In this document: piece after piece, positions 23,327 through 36,930 of the stretch
How the letters are laid out: each line of letters begins with the position of its first letter
Position numbering within the stretch: position 1 is the stretch's first letter
Assembly: GCA_013397935.1 (NCBI GenBank)
Contig: VZRN01006386.1
Location: 2,389,655 to 2,453,654 of the forward strand
Origin: Dasyornis broadbenti
Taxonomy: Eukaryota; Chordata; Aves; Passeriformes; Dasyornithidae
DNA length: 64,000 nucleotides
Direction: 5' to 3'
Made by a program: the position numbers and the translations under genes
Notes under the pieces: model-generated
What the model saw: only the letters and a program-made list of their open reading frames with translations
Database searches by the model: none
What the model was told of the DNA's origin: nothing

Positions 23327-26300
23327 TTCATGAAAAGAAATTCCCTCTTAGTAATTGTTTATATGACCATTTGCGTGGGAATTGAATTGATTGTGAAACC
23401 TCCACATTAAAATAGAATTCCTCTGTCTCTTAACGTATCTTGAAAAATATAGTGCATTAAATGAAAAGATGCTTAAAACAATGCTGGGGTTTTGTTCCAG
23501 AGAAACATTTGGGCACTTTCACTGGGAAAGGAGGTTAAAAGGTTGTCAATGCTTTCTCCAGGGGCTCTGTCTGACAGTGAACATGTGTTTCCTCCCTTTA
23601 ATCGGCTCGCCAGTAGCCAGAAAGCTGCTTGTTTTCTGCAGAGGTTGTCAAAAATGATTTCAGTCTGGAGACGATGAATGATAAAAGAGGTTTTCAAACA
23701 CAGTTTTGCACTGTAGCATTTGCAGTCCCAGAGAGGATGGATTGTATTACAATCTCGGTGCAAAGGGCCGTGTTCCCGTAGCAAGAAAACAGGGCCTCGT
23801 TCAACCTGTTTGATGCTCCCACTTACCTTTCAAACTTGCAAAACAGAAGCTGGACCTCAACTAAAGACAAAAATAGAAAAAAAAGAAAAATATCATACCA
23901 AGAGTGTGTTCCTTCTCTCTGGTAAATTAAGCAGTTTACCTTTAGTGAAATTTCAGTTTTTTCTCTTACTGTTCCTGGCTGTCACATTTCTTTCAGCAGT
24001 TTATAGAGTGCTGCTTCTTTTCCTGGATATTTTATACAGGCCATGGAGTTGTTCCTTCTGAAGTTAGCAGTAAAACTTTCTCCACGATCACTGAGCCTAT
24101 AGTCCAAAGATCTGATGCCATAAAATATGTACATGCCTTAGTTTCTGCTGAAATCACCCTTTCAAGGCAGAACTCAGCATCTTCCTGAGATAAATACCTG
24201 TGTGTATGCAGAAACCCAATTCTTTATTTTTTGGGCATGACTTTGAAAACTGGGAAAATAATGCCAGCTAAAAAGATTTCACCTGCAGGGATTGTTGCCA
24301 AATACAGAATCCAACAGGGGATTTATGAAGCTGGCTGGACTCTGGCACCGTTTCCACCGATGGTATTGTTAACTCTCCAAAAATCCCATATATCAGATAT
24401 AATTTTTAAAAACACAAGTGTAATAACATCAGCGGTAAGCCTTGTCCGTGACAGATGATTTTATCCCTGAACCCCTGCAGCCTGTACCCAGTGCTTGTGT
24501 GATGATTAGTTGCCTTTTCTCCCAAGCACATTGATTAACGTGATTATAAAAGCTGCTTTTTTCACCAGAAATTCTTTCTCCCCAAACTCCAAATCAGTCC
24601 AGCATTTAGTCCCACAGCATCAGCAAACTGGTCTTTTCCAACCTTTCCACTGCCAAGTCCTGTCTGATCCCTGCCACCTTTCTCTTTACATGAATTCTGC
24701 CACAAAATCCTACTTTTTTCCCAACTTTCCCATCAACTTCATCCATCCTTTTTTTTTCTGTTTTAATACTCCTAATTTTATCTGTATTCTTCCTTGGCTT
24801 CTTCATCACTCTTAGTCAGAAGATTGTGCAGAAAGGAGCACCTGCAAGTGCTGTTCATCCCCCAGTTCCACAGGGCTGTGTTTTTAGGAGGCGAGGGCTC
24901 AGGAGTCATCCTTGCCGGCCTGTGCTGGGCTCACCCCGTGAGGTTGGCAGGCAGTGGTAGGATGTCCTCTCTCCAGACTGGTGTTGGCTGCTGCTGGATT
25001 CACCTGTCCTGGCTGAAGCTACCTCCAGCTTTGCCAAAACTTGGTTGGAAAAAGAGCTGACAGAGCAGTAGGAGTGGGAACCACTGGTGGGGGATAACAG
25101 AGCTCAGCAAGTGCCCCCGAGTAAATACTGTGCAATGTGGGTCAGATGTATGGAAGGAAAACAAATTTTAGACATACTGAATATATTTGGTTGCTTAATG
25201 GCACTTTCCATGGTTTTCTACTCTTTTCCTTTTCCTTGGCTTTTTAACTGAAAGAAAGGAGCACAGCAGAGCTTCTTTTGCGAATTTCAGCAATTCTCCT
25301 TTCAGTTCTGTTGTGCTGCCCCTAACAGGAACTTCCTGTTTACTTGCTACATTAAAAAGGATGTATATAAATAGGAGAGTCACAGAAATTACTAAATACT
25401 AAGCACAGAAGGTTTTTATTATCATCTTTTTGAACACAGGGAAGACTTCATTCTTTCTTTCTTCTTTTTCTTTTTTTTTCTGGGCACAACGAAAGTCCAA
25501 AATATTTCTCGAGTGGTAACTTGTATTCCAGTCTTTATTATTTTTGACAATATTTTAAATAGTTTGAGTTGAATTTTCTGCCAAGAAAGGCAGGCTGTAA
25601 GACAGCAACAGTATTGTGTAGAACCAAAAAACTGAATGTACACTCAAAGCATACTTGGGAAACCTGAAAACAAAACTGGAAAACATCTTTTTTTCATCTG
25701 AATGTGATTACCATTCAAGCAGTGCAATGTCGTCACTGAGAGGTTTTGCTGCATGTATGGTCAGCTTGGAAGCCTCCATTGGTACCAAAAAGACGTATAA
25801 CAGGTGCATGGAGAATTTGCTAACGTGCTCTGAAGAACCTGTGCAAAACAAGAAACAGTGCATGTGTCTGGAAAGTCCCCATGTGTCCCAACAGCATCTA
25901 TGTCATGTTGCTCTCGACTGGTTCTTGGGCAGAACTATGAATATTTAAAACTCTGTCTCGATGCAAACTTTCATTGTGACCTTGGCCTTCTCAAAACTTT
26001 TCTCATACAAACTGAAGTGCCAGGGAGAGACGGGGCGAAGGCAACACATCCCGCCAGGAGAAGGTTCAACTCCTCCTCCTCCTGACGCCGAAATATTTGG
26101 TTAATGTCATAGATTTGGCTAAGTGGATTCAATCAACTGTTTTCACTCTATTATAGTTCATAATCCCTATTCAAGATGAAGTGCACTGCAGCCTAATGAA
26201 TGTGGTAATGGAATCCTTGTGTATGTTTTTCCACAGCGGGGTGCAGATTAGCATAAGTGTCATATTCTGTTGGCATGCCTGCTATTATATCTGAGGCGTT

Positions 26301-29300
26301 GCACACACTGGGAATTTTTCAACTGGATAATAATAAGATGAATATGGTATGCACATGCACATAGAACACACGGGTTTTAGAAAGTGATCTATAATAAATC
26401 TCACCTGGAGGAGCATTATGATAGATTAACTTTGTGTTTTGGCTTAAAAACACAGTGTTTAAGCCAAGCGAATGGTAACATGAGTACAAAAGAATTAGAT
26501 TAAATTTCATGCACAGTTTTAAAGAATGTTGTCATTTAGGGCAGCAGAGTGCTAAGAGTGCTCTGCAGGTCCTAGGGTTTCATATATTCGTACATTCAAG
26601 TTCAGAAGTCTGGCTCACATGTCCATCCCCCTTGCTCAAAGCTGATTGTTACAGCTCCAAGAGTTGGCACACGGGTAAAAAAAGGCTTCTGGATTTTAGA
26701 AGATCACCATGTATGTGCCTCCTCGGGCTGTTGTATGTTCCTCCTGTCAGTCTGTGAAAGATGAAAAGAAAAACCCAGCTATCTTTATTTCATTAGCACT
26801 TAGGTTTTACCTGCTGAACTGTCTCTTTTTCTCACAGACTGAACCCACTAGGACGTAGCAGTTCATGCTCCAGCAAAAATCCTTTCCAAAACACAGAGCC
26901 AAGTGGCTGCCATGGAGTGGTGTGGAGCACAGGGTCTATGTTTGACCTCTGAAATTAATTTTGCTCCCAATTGTCGGACACAATTTTAATTACTTAAGGC
27001 ATTTTAGTTTTCCTCTGGTTAAAGAAACTCTTGATGAATCTCCTTGCGTATCACCTAGGAGAGACAGCACAGCTCATGATTAGTCACAGAATTTATTACT
27101 TGATTATTGAAAGTGCAGGCCTGAGAAATTCATACCACTTAAGAAATGGTTTAGTGTGACTAATCAAAGAGGTTTTCCTGGCACACAGGAGGTATCAATA
27201 TATATAGACTAGTGTAGAAAGGCCTATCTTTATGCTTTTAAGCATGGTGGCACGGTAACAGTTTAAACATATTAATCAGCCCAAGGTGAGTGCTGCTTCT
27301 GTGTCATATTTTAATCTGATTCTTTCTACAGTGCTAGAGAAGTTATATCTGTGGCTACAATAATGTATAGAAAGGCAATTGTTTGCCAAGTGAATGAGAC
27401 AATCAGACCGGTCATTCAGCCCTCAGAAGTAACCACGAATTTAATTTACTTTCATTATCAGTACATTTCTGCGCAATCACGAGTCAGACTATTTGAACTT
27501 TACTGAGAAGTGGTGAGCCGTGAAAGGGGGGTAATGTTTGTTTGTTTGGTATTTAGTCTGAAGGACCTTTGCTTTTAAAAAAATTTCTATTAGCATAGGT
27601 CAGTAATCTGATATTTTTTTCCTGACTTGGACTTCCGAGGGCTCAGCTAATATCTGCGATACAACTGAGTTCCGAATGTTGGCCTCCGAATGTTGTATTC
27701 CAAAGCCTGAACAACCTTTTCAAAACTTGGAGAAACCTGTGTCATGCCCACGTGCAAAAACTAGTTTTCTAACTACTTTGCAAAGCTCATTCCAAATATA
27801 AATAAATAAATAAATTCTACTGCTGATTAAAAGAATGTAAATTGGAGTTTCCAGTGCAGTTCAAGCACCCTTTACAATGGCGTCACCCTTTTCCGTGAGC
27901 GTGGTCTAAAAGGCTGGGTGGTAAATGTATCTAAGACTCTGAGGAAAAGGGCTGTTAAATCGACCTTGGTAACTTAACTGAAACAGTATATGTGTAAATC
28001 CATCGCAAATCCCTGGCCTTTTACAACTCATGTCCCAATGGAAATCAGATCACAGAACTGTTTACAAGAGACTACGAGTCATTTGGATAAAAAGCCATGA
28101 CAGCGGACCCCATTTTATTTGAAATTTTAGCTACCAAGCCTAAATAAATAGTCTAAAAGCAAAATAATAAGGATTAGGTAATTATTATGAGTTGATTATA
28201 CTTAGGATATTTTGTATTTGGTAGCGAAGAACAATTTCACTGTAAAGGTCAACGCTCTGCCTTTTTACAATCAATTGTAATCTTCAGTTTAAAGATAACG
28301 CTCATGTTACAAAAAAAAAAAAATGTGCATATATATCTTTTATCCTGAGCTTTCTATGTCTTGAACAGTAATTTTTAAAAGCACTAGAAGTAGCACCATA
28401 AAAGTATTTTACAACATTATTTAATGTATGAGCTAATCCCCAGCTAATGGTCAATTTTTGCCATTTTTTCAAAGCGAGAAGGAGAGGGGAGGGTGGGGAA
28501 CCTGCTTCTGTTCAGCCCAATGCTCCCATCAGTGCAGGAGCAAAAGGGAATCAGTTCAAGCTGTAGTGCTCTGAGTAACTTTCTTGGTATCACAAATACG
28601 ATGCTTTCATCAGCATTTCCATCAGTCTTCCCTAAATAATATTTTATGAGTGTATGTTTACAAATAGTTGTATTTAAACTCATGTAAGTTTGGGTGGTGG
28701 GGATTCTCCTTCTTCCTTAAAGTTACTCTGAAATATTTACTGCAAACAGATATGGGTGTACTGTTAACTTGAAGAATTAAAGTTCCTTCTTGAGGAAATC
28801 ACTCTTGTACAATTAATACTTGTAGAAAGGGTGGAGGCCTGCCTCGGTGCCTACTGTCATGGGAAGTTCTTGGATTGGTCTGAGTCAAATTGCTTTTGAT
28901 GCTCCTTGTAGCTGAGGCTACCTTTTCCCCATACTGTCCCCATCCCACATGCCACCTACCAGCTGCCAACATCAGCTCTTCCCCGAGTCCTCTCCATGGC
29001 AGAATCCTCAGTGGAGGAAGTAAGTGAAGCCCATACTCCATACTTCTCTTTGAGGTGAAATTATGGCTCAGCGTGGTCAGTTATGGAAACAGCTACTGAC
29101 GGGAAGTGGTTTTGCGTCTCCCCTTGTGGAACTGTGTGGTGGCTGGCTGGGCTCTTGACATGATGTCCTTCTTTTGCACCAGGCTGCATGTGGGCATGAT
29201 AACCTTGACCAGTTTGTCTGCCCGGAGGTTCAAGTTCATGTCTCATCCCTCATGTAGGCTTTTGGTGTCTGCCCTGGGCACGCGGGATTTCTGAGGTATA

Positions 29301-30701
29301 GTGTCCTTGAAAAAGTAGAAATAATGCTCATCCCTGGGGGTGCCCTGAGTCATAAGTTGTTAATATTGGTAATGTCCTTAGAAATCCTTGCAGAGAGGAG
29401 GCTGTGTAACTGGGTTTGTGATTTGGAAAAGAGAAAATAAGGGAACTTATGAGATTGTACCTTTCGGGCAGGAGATAAAGGGCATTTACCGCTATCTGTA
29501 GTGGTGAAGTGATAGTGGAGACACCTGCACCCCACCAATACCTCCAATGAGCGCCACAAAGACCACAAACCTGTAATATTTTATTCTGGGTTAGTGCTTT
29601 TATTTTGTTATGTATTTTCCATGCAGTAAGGAAGCTCAAAACACAATGGAGGTACGGGGAAATGTTTGTTTTTCTTGTGAAGAAAAGGACTGAAATGTCA
29701 TGTTGGGATTTTTGGGGACTGAACGCTGTTCTTTGAGGGAATGAAGGAAAGAACTGATGCCTGAAGGTATGAGATGCTTCATAGAAATAGCCCAAGAAAT
29801 AGATGAGGTCAGCTTCTCAAATGGCTACACTTTACTGCTGTTTATTTTAGCACATAGGGCAACAAAATTGCAATGAATGTATAGAGAAGGACGGATGATG
29901 CTGAGGATCTGCCACCTTCACTGTGCATGCACTGTGGAAGGGTTTCCCTGGGGTTGGCTCTCATCTGGTTCCCATGGACTGAGTGCCTGGTGTAGTGCCT
30001 GGAATGCATTAAACGTATATCTTCCAGCTTTCGTTTCATCTGAATGGATCTCTGCTTTGCACACCATGAAAACAGCTCACGGTTCGAATCAAATTGCCAT
30101 AGTCGTACACATTCCTAATTCAAACTAAAATGAGAGGGTAGATGCATCCTTCCACCCATCCAGTGCTGAGCGATTGGCATCAGGCAGATCCTTATTACCT
30201 GCAAGAACCTGCATATCCCCACCCAGCCCCACCCCCACCAGCTCAGGAATGCTCTCTGTCCCTCAGCTGCAAAGCCAAAGAGTCCATAATTCCTCTTTTC
30301 CCACAACAATTTGCACATAAACGGCCAGCAGTTACAATGCAGCCTTTTTCCCTAGCATCGGCTAAATAATAGTGACACTCTCCCAACTGTCATTGGGCTT
30401 TGCTAATTTTAGCACAGATGTAGTTCTTATTTCTTCGGGAGAGCCATAAAACCTTCTTCCAGCTTCATGTTTTATTCCTCTTCGAAGCCCAAACAAATTA
30501 ACAAAGTTGAGAATTTTATTTTCAGAGTTCATTAAGCCCTTAACAGTAAATCCTTTTCTCACGTTCCAGATGTTGTGGTTTCCTTGACCTCAGTTTATAT
30601 TTCCTTCTGATGTGAACAAGCCAACGTGTTATTCCGGCCTTACCAATTTCTTTGGAGAGCTGAGAAAAGGGGGATGCAAGTAGCCTCCTGAAAGGTTTTC
30701 A

Positions 30702-30713
30702 GAGAGAGAGAGA
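30702..30713 (+). repeat. Short GA dinucleotide run
   Basis: About six GA units with no other feature; likely a minor microsatellite. Confidence 0.7.
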
Positions 30714-32482
30714 ATGAAAAAATCTTGGTGCTGTAGTGCCAGCCTGAGCCTGATGCTTGGTTTGGAGCCACTAGACATTGCCTCTGCTGCTTAATGCCCT
30801 GACCTCTGCAGAGCTATTTTTACATATCAAATGCATTTTTACTGATATATTTTTCATCCCTTTGCTTTTCACTTGAGTACTTCACATTTCAGAGGTAGCG
30901 CTCACCTGCATTTGGCTATGTCGAAAGCATGGCCCTTGAATAAATTAAAGGTGTTGTTTTGGCAACACATCGAGATCTGCACAAACCCTTCTTTTCTGCT
31001 TTCATTCTGCAGAGCTTTCTAGACATGCTGAAAGTTAGCAGTTTGCGCAGTCCCCCGGATTTGAGCAATGGCAATTACACATCACATGCTTTAATTAAAC
31101 ACCCAAATATATCTATTCTCTTCCAGCCACCGGTGAATCATTTTAAATGTAGTTTGTGGCTTTTTATCCTCTTCAAATGTCAGATTTTTGAAGACAAGCA
31201 CCTGCAAACCTTTTAGGAGGTGTTACTCCTGCTGTTACTGACATTTTAATAAATGCAGAAATAAATGCTCCCCACCAAATTGTCTAACGTCAACACTTAC
31301 CTCATCGAAAGAAGTGAGTCAGTTTGAGCAGAATTTATAGCACGTGCCGTACCTCTAGCTGCCTGATGGGAAGCACATCCAGTTTTGTATCCATTTTTCC
31401 TGTTTTCTTTGAAACCATAGTAACTATCAGGCTGCGTTCATAAATATTACAATGAATATTTGTCTTTGTGCACTCGCATAGGGAAACATATGAAAAATGG
31501 ATCAAAGACAGCAACTCATAAAAGAGAGGGAGGTTGGGAAAACCTTCCTCATGGCACAGAGTCTGCCTTCCCTGAGAGCATAGATGCTCGCTCTTGCCAC
31601 CAAGTATTTTACGGTGGGGAAAGACAAATACAATAACACAAGGCAATGCCCTGAATGAAGAGAGCCACTGGAATTTGGTGATTTCTTGCTTAGGAGAGCA
31701 CCTCAAGGCATCACCAAATGTGACCAACAAGATGCTGCTTTGTTCTCTGCAGATGAGCATTTCTAGGAAGAGGGAACCTCGTTCGGCATTTCAGCCAGCT
31801 ACTGCGAGTTTGAGCATCTGTCAGCTGAAATAAGTGGGGGAAACATGGAGGGGACGAGGAGGAGACGTTTAAATGTAGCTGAAGTTTCCAGAGGGCTCCA
31901 TAAAGGACAGCCAATGCTTATTTTTGCTGTGAGACTTTAGCATCATTTATTTGGCCTTGGATCTTTCTGTCTGCCCCGGAGAACAATGTTCTTCCTCTGG
32001 GGACTGTAGGAAAGCTGAAGATATTTACATGTTGAAACGGCTGCGTTTGCAGGGGTAGTGGCTAGAATTTCAGTTTTTGTTTTTACAGAATTCTTTATTT
32101 TTATGGTTCTTACAGACAAAAATCCCTCACCTTTATTTTTAAGGTATCCATTTATTTTACCAGTCCAGTGTATTGGCCAGCTGGTGTATTATCCATTTTT
32201 TGAAAAAAGCCTTATGTAAAGAACATATCCATACAGGGCAGTCATGGAGACAGGTTATGAACTTGGTTTCAGTTTGGTAAAATCAGGTAGTTCTTTGGCT
32301 AGAGAGAAGTAAAGAACAGAAGAAATTTCAGAGGTGTGAGTTTTTTCTGGGTAGCAAATAGTTTAACTCCACAGCCGGGATTTCCAGGTTTAAGAAGATA
32401 CCAAAAATTTGAATGAAAACATCTTAAAAGCAGGTCAGCTTTCTATTATTACTTGTTGATGGACAAACCATAAAGGATTTTT

Positions 32483-32607
32483 CTCTCTTTTGTTTGGTTG
32501 GTTTATTTTGGGCTTTTTAGGGCTTTTTGGGGGTTGGTCTTTTGGGTTTGTTTTTGTTGTTTTTTGTTTGTTGGGGGGTTTTTTTGGTGTTTTTAGTTTT
32601 TTTTAAG
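32483..32607 (+). repeat. T/G-rich low-complexity tract with G runs
   Basis: The plus strand is almost only T and G here. It has G runs at 32510-32512, 32520-32522, 32529-32533, 32544-32546 and 32573-32578. Spacers between the first four are 7, 6 and 10 bases, so a long-loop G-quadruplex is conceivable but not canonical. The tract lies in otherwise unique DNA. Confidence 0.9.
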
Positions 32608-35600
32608 GAGGCAAAGCACATAGAGATGGGGTCATTTCACCTCTTCTTTTCTCTGTCTCTGAGAAAACCAAACGTTGTGGATTTTTGCTAGGTTTAATTC
32701 AGGTCTGCATCACCTCCTCAGTTTCACCACTGGAAAGCCAAAATAATTTTGTTATTTCTTTACTTAACAGACATGAGTTGTGTCCCCTCTCCACCGAGTC
32801 AGGCAGAAAGCTTGTGCTGTTGACACAGTCCCAGGGTAAGGTGTATGTAAGGTAAATTATGTGTCAGGGCCTAAAATCAGGGGCCACAGTCCCCAGCTTC
32901 ATAGTGATAAAAATGTTGGGTTTATTTTATTTGTCTTCTCATTTCTGGCTCTCTGGATTATGCTTTGAGCCTTACACCCAAACCCAAAGGTACCAAAACT
33001 TACTGGGGATGAGAGTGGCTTGGGCTTGGAGAGGACTTGCTTTCTGGTGACTTGAAAGCAGTTACTGAAGAGCTCTGAATAGTCCTATTTGTCGAAAAGG
33101 TGCTGTCAGGATATCAACAAGTAAAACTGTGGAGAACAAATAATGGTGCTGGGTCTGGAAAACCCAGATCACTCCGTGGTGCATTTCCACTTACCCTTCT
33201 GCAGGCACAGACACCTGCTTTGTGAGAAATATAGGTTTTCCCAAAAAGCCCCGAGGTGCACCTGTGTGTCGGGGTGAGGTCATGGTAGACAGCAGCGGGT
33301 TTCAGCTGAGACAAGGAGTGGCTAAGAAGTATGTGTGCACTTTCAGGACACACCCAGAAATGCTCAGGGGGCAAGGTTAAAAGTGGGATGGCAATTTGGG
33401 GTGGGAGGCAGGAGAACTGGTGGGAGAGCCTGAGGCTGTTTCCCTCCTCCCAGGAATTTCTCAGTGTTGGAACCTGCAGCTGAGAAAAACCCGGCTTTTA
33501 CTGGCACTTTCAGGTTTCTCTTGCATTAGAAATGGTGCTGGATGATCAAGCATTTCAGATATTGGAGACAAAAGTGTGGTAGAGCTGGAGATAAAACTTC
33601 CAATTAATTTTTGGTGGCTCTTTTCCCCTTGGTAGATATGTTCCATATTTGAAGGTTTTGCTATTAAATAAGTTTGGGGGAGCTTTTTTTTCCTGCTTGC
33701 AGAGACAAAAAAATGTGGTTACCTCAGAACATGTTGGTCATTCTTTCTGTTTTTTTTTTTTTTTTAAATTATCACATCTCACTGAAAAAATTATAAATAA
33801 GCTGCATTTCCAGAGTCTTGACAGCTAGTTCCTAAGCCTCTGGTGCTGCTGATGATCAGTGGCCAGTGCTGATCCAGTCTGTCGGGATTCCAGACACCAA
33901 ATTTGGACTTCTTGGTGGTTGGCAAAATGTACTTTAAGGGAAGAAAATTTAAGAGTTTAGTCCCACATCCTGGAAAAGAGACATAGTGGGTCAGAACATG
34001 GCTTCCTCCCTGCCATGCAGCAACATAGGATTGGCCAAAGGGTTGGATCTTAGGTTCTTTTCAGACCTTAACCAGAGCTGGGCTTGTCCAAGAGCTGCTG
34101 GGAGAGCCAACCCTGCCGTGGTGGCTGGAGGAGCCCCAATGAAGTCGCCAAGATACCTTGCTCTGCAGTTGAGCAGAGCATCCAAAAACAACTGATTTTT
34201 GTTGGTCATGAGCCATTCAAGGGCTCTTCTTGGCAGCAGTGGAAGTGATCCACGGGTTTAGGAGGTTTGGGTACTCTTGCAGTAGTGCTTTCCATGTCCT
34301 GGTGGGTCCGCTGCTGCCTTCCCCAGGAAGGCTTTTTCATAAGCTGCAATGCCATCGTGTTGTGTGGCACCATCTCTGAGAACGTGCAGATGGGAGAGGA
34401 GGTAAGCACGGGGAGCTGGTGGTATTTTGGGGCGCGTTTGATCTTGCGATTTCCCAGTTCAGGAAAGGAGATGGGGAGGAAAGAAGGAAATTCAAAACCT
34501 TTGTGTCTGGGCTGCCCAGTGCACTGGGAGAGCAAGATGTGTGTGGAAGTTGCTAGTGGCCATCAGAGAAGCACGGTGTCTTCAGAAAAAGTAGATAGAA
34601 TTATATGAGTTTCCCCCAGAGCTTCAGGGCTGGGAATGGACTGAGCCTTAGGTGGTTTAATGAGTGTGCAGAGTGAAGGGCAGGAAAGAATGGAAAGAGA
34701 GGAGGAATCATACAAGAGAAGAGGCGGGTGGCAATGTGGCAGAGGTGTTTCTCTTCTTGACTCTTCCACAGGATTCCCACTTGTCCCAGAAAAGCACATA
34801 AGGCACAGTTGAAAGGAGAGGTAGAGACCAAAGGAGTATACTTTAAAAGACTAATCTTGGCATCAGGAGGGGATAGTAAAAATAAATAGGGCTTTTTTGT
34901 GTGTGAATTAAAATATTTCTGACTAGATTAAATGTTTTGCAAAGGAGGATGCCATACTTTCCTTTCCTGTCAACATTTAGCTAGACAACATCTATCTGCA
35001 AATAAATTCAATTCTTCTTTTGATTTCCCTGCAGCCTTTTTTTTTTTTGCTCTTCCCCCATTGCCCTCAGAGTCACTGTAGCTTCACTGACCCCCTCGGA
35101 GCCTAAAGAGTTCCCCACCCACTCACCCCAGGCAGTAAAGCCTTTCTTTAGGTGTGGAGCTTATGACTCTCAACTCACAACACTGGATGAAGAGCATCTG
35201 GAGCCCTGGAACATTTTAAAGGGTTATCCAAACGTTCATCACTAAAGAAAACTCGTTTCAAAGTTACTCTTGGGTCTTTCTGTTCAAAGGGGGAAGGCAT
35301 TATCAGGATATGAGGGGCAGTTTTGCTCACAGGCTGGGGAGATGCAATAACCTTTCTGTGAAGGCAGGGTCCACTTCATGGTGCTTGTAGCATCCAGTGA
35401 CTTGCCTGAGAACAAGTTTTGTAGCCGCAACTGGAGGAAGCAGGCAATGTTCATGGAGTGTCAGATAATCCGCTGTGACACATGATCCAAAAACATAAGG
35501 CTGACGAATATTCCTGGCACTGTGTGCCGGTGCTGAGAGCAGATTATGCGTTTTTAAATGTTTGATGTTCTTTCAACAGTTAAAAGCCATTTTGGGCAAC

Positions 35601-35707
35601 AGATAGCTCTGAAGATATTTTAAATAATAATTTTTTTTACCGCTGGGGCTTATCAGTGCTTCATTTTAAGAAGCAAGCATCACAGAAGGCAGAGGGCTCT
35701 CCAAGGA

Positions 35708-35808
35708 CCTAGTTCTGATCTCACTTACCCCTATTTATATCCGGCGTAACTCGGCTGAAACAAATGGAATTTACTCCCACATTAAGCAAGTGTAACAGGG
35801 AGCAGAAT
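35708..35808. repeat. Fossil palindromic amniote repeat
   Basis: Two diverged arms face each other. The left arm (about 35721-35757) contains TATATCCGGCGTAACTCGGC. The right arm (about 35762-35803) contains AATGGAATTTACTCCCACAT and TGTAACAGGGAGCAGAAT. The reverse complement of the right arm aligns with the left, with many substitutions. As I remember it, the organisation matches an old non-autonomous repeat common in turtles, crocodilians and birds, whose consensus pairs 'gtaaatccggagtaactcc' with its inverse around 'ttgaagtcaatgg'. I do not assert a library name. It is non-coding and probably a DNA-transposon-like or SINE fossil. Confidence 0.6.
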
Positions 35809-36015
35809 ATAGCAGGCTCCTCTGTTTGGTGTTTCCTGTACTTCTCTCTTGCAACCTATTTTCACAGGTTAGGATGCTTCTGTGGCAAAGGGAAGCCAGA
35901 GCATTTGGGTTTTAGAGCATGGATGGGCACAAATCCCATGCAAGGCCTGGCAGCTGGGTCAAGGGAGAGCACAGCCAGCAAAAAGGAGTGACTTTGTGGG
36001 CTCCAGCATGGGAAT

Positions 36016-36075
36016 ACCCCTTGCTCAAGCAAGCAGTCCCACTAAAATCCATTGGGACTTAAGGATTGTACTTAT
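36016..36075. repeat. Second fossil palindromic repeat
   Basis: CCCTTGCTCAAGCAAGCAGT is followed by a perfect 7-base inverted repeat, AGTCCCA (36035-36041) and TGGGACT (36053-36059), around ACTAAAATCCATT-type centre sequence, then TAAGGATTGTACT. As I remember it, this resembles another old reptile and bird repeat in which 'agtcccattgaagtcaatgggact' is flanked by 'catgagtaaggatt'. It lies only about 200 bases from the palindrome at 35708-35808. The two could be parts of one element. Confidence 0.5.
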
Positions 36076-36086
36076 AACAATTTATA

Positions 36087-36436
36087 GAAACAAAACTTGT
36101 GTGGATGAATTCAAAAACCCCCATTATTCTTATTTTTATAACATGTATAGGTATATAAGTGAAACCAACGTGCAACATGGTGGGAAACACTGATTGTAGT
36201 AACCCATAGGTATCCAGCCCTGGGTTTGTATTTTCCATCTTTCCATACCTGGGTATGCTTTTAGAACTAGAATCTGTATGGATGAATTAAAAAAAACAAC
36301 CCTCTTATAGTTATTATTGTTTTGTTATTATTATATAAGTGAAACTCATGTACACAGTGGTAGGAAACACTGATTCTAATGACCCATAGCAAGACAGAGC
36401 TGGGTTTGTATTTACTCTTTCCAGTCCTGTGTATGT
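36087..36436 (+). repeat. Diverged tandem duplication, about 177-bp unit
   Basis: Two head-to-tail copies can be aligned: about 36087-36263 and 36264-36436. Shared words in the same order include TGGATGAATT (36102 and 36279), TATATAAGTGAAAC, GGAAACACTGATT, ACCCATAG, CTGGGTTTGTATTT and CTG.GTATG. The offset is 177-178 bases throughout, with small indels in an AT-rich middle. Neither copy has a coding frame. The divergence indicates an old local duplication of single-copy or repeat-derived DNA. Confidence 0.9.
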
Positions 36437-36861
36437 ATTACAAACGATGTGGCTCTGCAGAGCTCTCTCAATCCAAGCATTTTCCCCTCTCAGGCAATTG
36501 CATTTCCCACTAAATACTATGCTCTGCTTTTCCTGCCCTGCTGGCAGTGCAAATGTGCCAATCTCATTCTCGAGCCATGGTTCCTGTTGTGGGATCAAAT
36601 GTTAGGATTTTAAAAGCTAAAGTTTGATGTGGATGAACAACTGCCTATAAAACGCATTAAGCTCTTACCCTGTAATGTATTTAATTTCACACTGACTGAT
36701 GGTATTGCCCCTGAATGGATTACGGCAGGGGGCTGCCATTGTCCTACTAAACCACACTGGTTAAATAATACCTTGGAGTCTAAAGCTGCTCTGGGAGCAT
36801 TTCATATTGGCTAACATGTGAAATGAATACCTAGCTTTTCTGTGAGCACTTTGGGTTGGTT

Positions 36862-36930
36862 TAGAAAAAAAAATTTAAAAAACAAACCAAAACAACAACA
36901 ACAACAAAAAAAAAAACCAAAAAAAATAAA
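36862..36930 (+). repeat. A-rich tract with AAC triplets
   Basis: Runs of A are broken by C, including about five AAC units near 36891-36905. This is simple low-complexity DNA with no attached element. Confidence 0.85.

Larger units (their letters stand above)
21531..35707. other. Long non-coding unique stretch
   Basis: About 14 kb with only low-complexity tracts: 15 A at 22944-22958, the homopurine tract at 23265-23326, a short AAAT run near 27797-27812, a GA run at 30702, the T/G tract at 32483-32607 and 16 T at 33750-33765. I see no exon, RNA gene or interspersed repeat. The repeat-poor AT-rich parts (26100-26350, 27000-28300, 30950-31250) are plausible places for conserved non-coding elements, but I cannot check conservation. 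Confidence 0.6.
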
